This document shows positions 60,251-64,000 of a stretch of DNA of 64,000 nt, in pieces. A program made the position numbers and the translations under genes. This DNA is from Elephas maximus indicus (lineage: Eukaryota > Chordata > Mammalia > Proboscidea > Elephantidae): NCBI RefSeq assembly GCF_024166365.1, contig NC_064820.1:60675501-60739500 (forward strand), written 5' to 3'. The notes under the pieces are model-generated. The model saw only the letters and a list, made by a program, of their open reading frames with translations, did no database searches and was not told the DNA's origin. The stretch's first letter is position 1. Each line of letters opens with the position of its first letter.

Positions 60251-61675
60251 GAATTATTCTCCTTATGTTTTTATTACCTTTACAACAAAGAATTAGTATT
60301 CTACTAAAAATAAATGTGGCTGTTTGCAGAAGTCAGTGCTGTACTGTGAATTCTGCTGAACTCTTGTTTAAAGTTTCACAATTTCTAAGTTACAAGATTT
60401 GCCAGCTTTAAACCTTCTCAGGTATTCCTCTGGCATTACACATATGCAGTCATGTCTTCCTGAACAGCAGTGTTTACAAAGAGTTGATTGTAAAGCGTAC
60501 ATTATTGTAAAGTTAATCAAATTCTCCTATTTTGTGTTACAATTTCAGAGGTGCAGTCTTGGTGAAAAATGTTTGGTGCCAAGCAAAGTTTATTCGCATT
60601 CAGAATAATAAAAAGCCATCGTAAGTCAGACAACAAATGTGCTCAAATACGTCAACAAAGAGCATGGTATGTCGTGGACACGTCAGTCACAAGGTTTATA
60701 TCAGCTGCCAAGCTTCAATGTAAAAATCTCTGACAGCTGATGAGTTGCAGGTGAACAAGGGCATCAGCTGTGGCATCACTGCAAATCCCTTTTTGTCTGT
60801 CTGTCTGTCGGTACTCTTTTTAGAGAGATGAACAGGCAGAGTTGTAAACATGCCAGGGTGAATGCCTGTCATTAGTGCTGTCATCTCTGCTGACTCAGAG
60901 GTTGTCCATGCCTTTAAGACACTTTTTGAGTGACTGCTATGAGCCAGGCACCAAGGTGCTAGAGACCCAGCGGGGAGTAAGTCTCTTGTCTGAAGTCACT
61001 TAGTCTGTGGAGGAGTTTAACAAGGTAACAGTTTACCTGATGACAAGGACAGTGCTGACCTCAGCCAGCTGAGAGTAGGGGAGATACCAGGGAGGGTTTT
61101 CTGGGAAATGTGAGGTCCAGCCAAATCGTGAAGAACTGGAAGGAGTTAACAGGTGAAGGGAGCTTGCAGGGAGGTTTCATGATGGGGTGCTGGGGAGGTG
61201 GGCCAGAATATACACAGACCTAGAAGACAGTGACTGTGTGACAGTATGGAGAACTGCAGGTATAGTGCAGGTAGCTCAGTTTTGGTGGAGAGGAGGTTGC
61301 GGGTGGAACTCAGGAACCAAGGTGGGGGTAGAATTCGTGGCTCTGGCCAGAGAATCAGGCAGAGCTCCCTGGCTCATTGCTTCTCCCACTAGCTAGTCTT
61401 TAGAGCTCAGTGCCTAGGACAAGACAAAAAGCCTTTGTAGTTTGACAGGTAACCACGGTGCACTTAGGAAATGGGTCAGGAGGCCCAAGGAAGGAGTTCC
61501 ATCAGAGTTGATACAAGACAGACTGAGGTCACAAGTCTTGGAGCCTTGGCTCATGCACTTCCGACAGCTCCTGTCGTCTCAGAGGGTCACAGACTGGGAG
61601 ATTTTCTCATGCAAAATGAAGTCCATCCACTCTGATACCTAAGTTTGGTTTTAAAATGACTCGTTTACGTTTCAG

Positions 61676-61890
61676 AGACAGCATGGTATGGTGATTAAGA
61701 ACCTGACCCCTTGGAGTCAGGCCCGTTAGCTACTTATTACTCTTGGACTCCAGAAAGTTACTTAACTTCTCTGAACCTCAAATTTCTCATCTCCGAAATG
61801 GGAGTAGTGGTGGTGATTAGATGAAATAACAAAGCACCATTTTTGACCCAGAAAAGCACTCAGTAGGTATTAACTATCTGTAATACTACC
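61676..61890 (+). repeat. MIR
   Basis: CAGCATGGTATGGTGATTAAG, TTGGAGTCAGGCC and CTTAACTTCTCTGAACCTC mark a plus-strand MIR. Confidence 0.9.
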
Positions 61891-61891
61891 A

Positions 61892-62009
61892 TGAACCTAT
61901 AGGACAATAGAACTGCCCCACAGCGTTTCTGAGGAGCGGCTGGTGGGTTCGAACTGCCGATCTTCTTGGTTAGCAGCCGAGCTCTTAACCACTCTGCCAC
62001 CAGGGCTCC
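61892..62009 (-). repeat. AfroSINE, 3'-truncated, in intron 1
   Basis: Minus copy starting inside the core (ACCTATAGGACAATAG) and ending ACCAGGGCTCCT. It abuts the MIR. Confidence 0.92.
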
Positions 62010-64000
62010 TCACAGAACTAAAGCTATTCCTAGTTCATTACTGACCACACATTCAGCAGTAATTACTGTTTGTCTTAGATTCCCAGTAGCGAAGAATACT
62101 TAATTCTGTCTGCTCCCATTAAAATACCTGCAGTGTCCTAGGTCCTACTGTTGTGATAAGTTATTCAGATATTTCAGGGTACTAAGTATGTGCAACCATC
62201 ATGCAATTTCAAGACAAGGCTGTGATAACGAATAGAGCAAAGTCCTTTTGAATCTACCATCTTGGTCACCTTAGCACTGTCCTATTATGACTGATTGTGT
62301 CAACTAGCTATAGGTTTTGTCACTGGTACCTAAGGCAGCCAGACTGTCACCTGCACAATGCAAACTTAAATCTTCCTGCAGCTTTCTAAGTGGATAGTGG
62401 AACACTCCCTCCATGCAAGAGGATTTGCTGGGAAAGTTTTCAGTAGCGCCAAGACACAGGAGAACAGAGCCTTCCCTTATGGGGCTCAGGTCTATGAAAG
62501 CAGTTTTGGCATCAAGGAGAAAAAGTTTATGCTCAAGAATTTGCTTTCCCTTCTCCCTCTTAGTTCCTGGGCCAAATTTTGGTGATAAGGTATAAGACCA
62601 TTAGTGTCTAAAGTCAGCTTATCTCTGAATTCAGCAACTTTTTAAAGAAATGTGTTCAAAATTACATTAATGCTTTATTCTTTTTAAAGGTTCCTCAAAA
62701 TACTAAATGTCACAGATTTTAATTACTAAAAACAAATTCGTAGAAATTTGTTATCCAGGTAAACAATGTAGTCAGGCATGCCCTGGACCAAAAGGAGATG
62801 TTTTTGTAAGTCTGTCTCTGCTCCTTTCTTCTCTCTCTTAAGCACATGCATGTATCGCACCCCCACACACCCCCTCTGCAGGTCTTGCTAAATAAAGTAC
62901 TGCCTTTTCACTTCGTGCTGCCAAGTTGTTCTGGTACTTGCTGTTGTAGGATCTTTGATGAGTTACATTGAATTCTGTGCTGTAGCAAGGGTCCAGTGCT
63001 GACACTTTATTTTTCTGCTTCCTCAGTACTTTATTATCTTTTTAATTTCATTTTATAAATCATTCATTGAGTATTAGGGTTTGCATTTGTAATTGTGTGT
63101 TACCCATCTACTTTATACTCTGCATTGCCAATACTGCACTTTTACACTGAATGCTGACTTCTTGTCCTCATGCTATTGGGTTACCTCTGCCCCAGCTGTA
63201 TCGTTTTGTGTGTATTCAGGGCACATGAGCTAAATTTTATATTGGCCAAAGCCAAAGAGTTTTAAAATCTGTCAGAAATGTTAGCCTAAAGATGTAAAAA
63301 AAAAAAAAATCCATGCTGTCAACTTTTGATTTTTTTTAAATGTATGTGTAAGATTGCCTGCCCTGAAAGCATTGGTAACAGCTGTAATATTGCTTCAGCA
63401 CTTAAGGAATAGATTTAAAATGTTGAGTCTTTTTTTCCCATATAATTAGGCAGCCACATGTGTCAAATCTTTTCAAATTGTCTTGTTTTTTCTATAAACC
63501 ATTAAAATATCATCATTTTGGCTTCATAGCTCTTTCTTCCACAACTCTTTTACCCATAAAAAAGTGGGTTTAAATTGTGTTTGTTTTAGGATCATTTGTG
63601 TAAATTTGAGGTTCAGAGACTGCGATCGCTGTGGAGACTTGATAGTACCACTGACTCAAGGTCTTCAGGAATTGTGTGTGTCACCTAGGATTGTGAAGGG
63701 GAAATACTCTTAGCTGTTGTGGCTTTCAGGTTCTCCTCCACAGCCCAGTAGCTATTTTGGAGTCTCTCTTACAACTCTGGGAAGTGAAAACATCACCAGG
63801 TCTCACCTCAGATCCTAGACAATGAAGGGACTGGCTGCTGTGCTGCAGCTGAAGTCGAGGCGGACTCCCAGCATGCATTGTTGAGATCCTCTAAGAATTG
63901 TTCCTCCTGGGTAAGACTTGCCCGAAAAGATACTCACTTGCTGGAGCATAGAAACAGCCAATGTTTTTTTAAGTAGCTTGGATCAGGAATGGGTTGGAGA

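Larger units (their letters stand above)
48008..64000 (+). other. MAP3K1: MAP3K1 intron 1 (continues beyond window)
   Basis: Begins GTGAGT. No open frame resembling exon 2 (human continues with an EMENKETLKG-like stretch) is found, so the intron is at least 16 kb here; intron 1 is also long in human. Its first ~750 bases are still CpG-rich. Repeats in it are listed separately. The stretches 48,750-49,830, 50,031-51,737, 53,073-55,019, 56,165-57,579, 60,251-61,675 and 62,010-64,000 hold nothing else I recognise. Confidence 0.9.

Noticed and set aside
48750..64000. MAP3K1 exon 2 within the window
   Set aside because: None of the open frames resembles the expected continuation; all sizeable ones are repeat-derived or featureless.
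1..64000. CRISPR arrays, operons, riboswitches, prophage or bacterial mobile elements
   Set aside because: Repeat content, splice sites and CpG structure are those of a mammalian nuclear genome.

Overview
This is a window of placental-mammal nuclear DNA from an afrotherian, most likely an elephant or another paenungulate. That reading rests on dozens of tRNA-derived AfroSINE copies in both orientations, several RTE-clade LINEs with the (AAC)n-type tail seen in that group, and LINE-1 elements with a lineage-typical 3' UTR. Older mammal-wide repeats (MIR, L2, MER5-type hAT elements, MaLR LTRs) lie underneath. There are no prokaryotic features. All calls were made by eye; no search was run.

Layout. 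Positions 760-2972 on the minus strand hold a three-exon gene or recent pseudogene that I cannot name. It has a TATA-like box, a start in strong Kozak context, a signal peptide and, at its C-terminus, a cystine-knot domain whose cysteine and tryptophan spacing matches the TGF-beta superfamily. Its middle exon carries two mutually compensating frameshifts. Positions 3,000-46,000 are intergenic and repeat-rich. They include a five-level nest of transposons (11,484-16,590), a full-length but dead RTE LINE (28,494-31,590) and a half-L1 (HAL1-like) element with intact target-site duplications (37,162-40,566).

Positions about 46,900-48,750 are a CpG island containing the promoter and first coding exon of MAP3K1 (MEKK1) on the plus strand (CDS 47,526-48,007, with a GTGAGT donor at its end). 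From 48,008 to the window end is MAP3K1 intron 1, with SINEs, MIR, L2 and old L1 fragments and a recent 104-bp tandem duplication. Exon 2 was not found, so the rest of the gene lies beyond the window.

Functional content is therefore one recognisable protein-coding gene start (MAP3K1, a JNK/ERK-pathway MAP3 kinase and ubiquitin ligase) and one unrecognised cystine-knot ligand locus upstream on the opposite strand. Nearly everything else is transposon-derived or unremarkable single-copy DNA.
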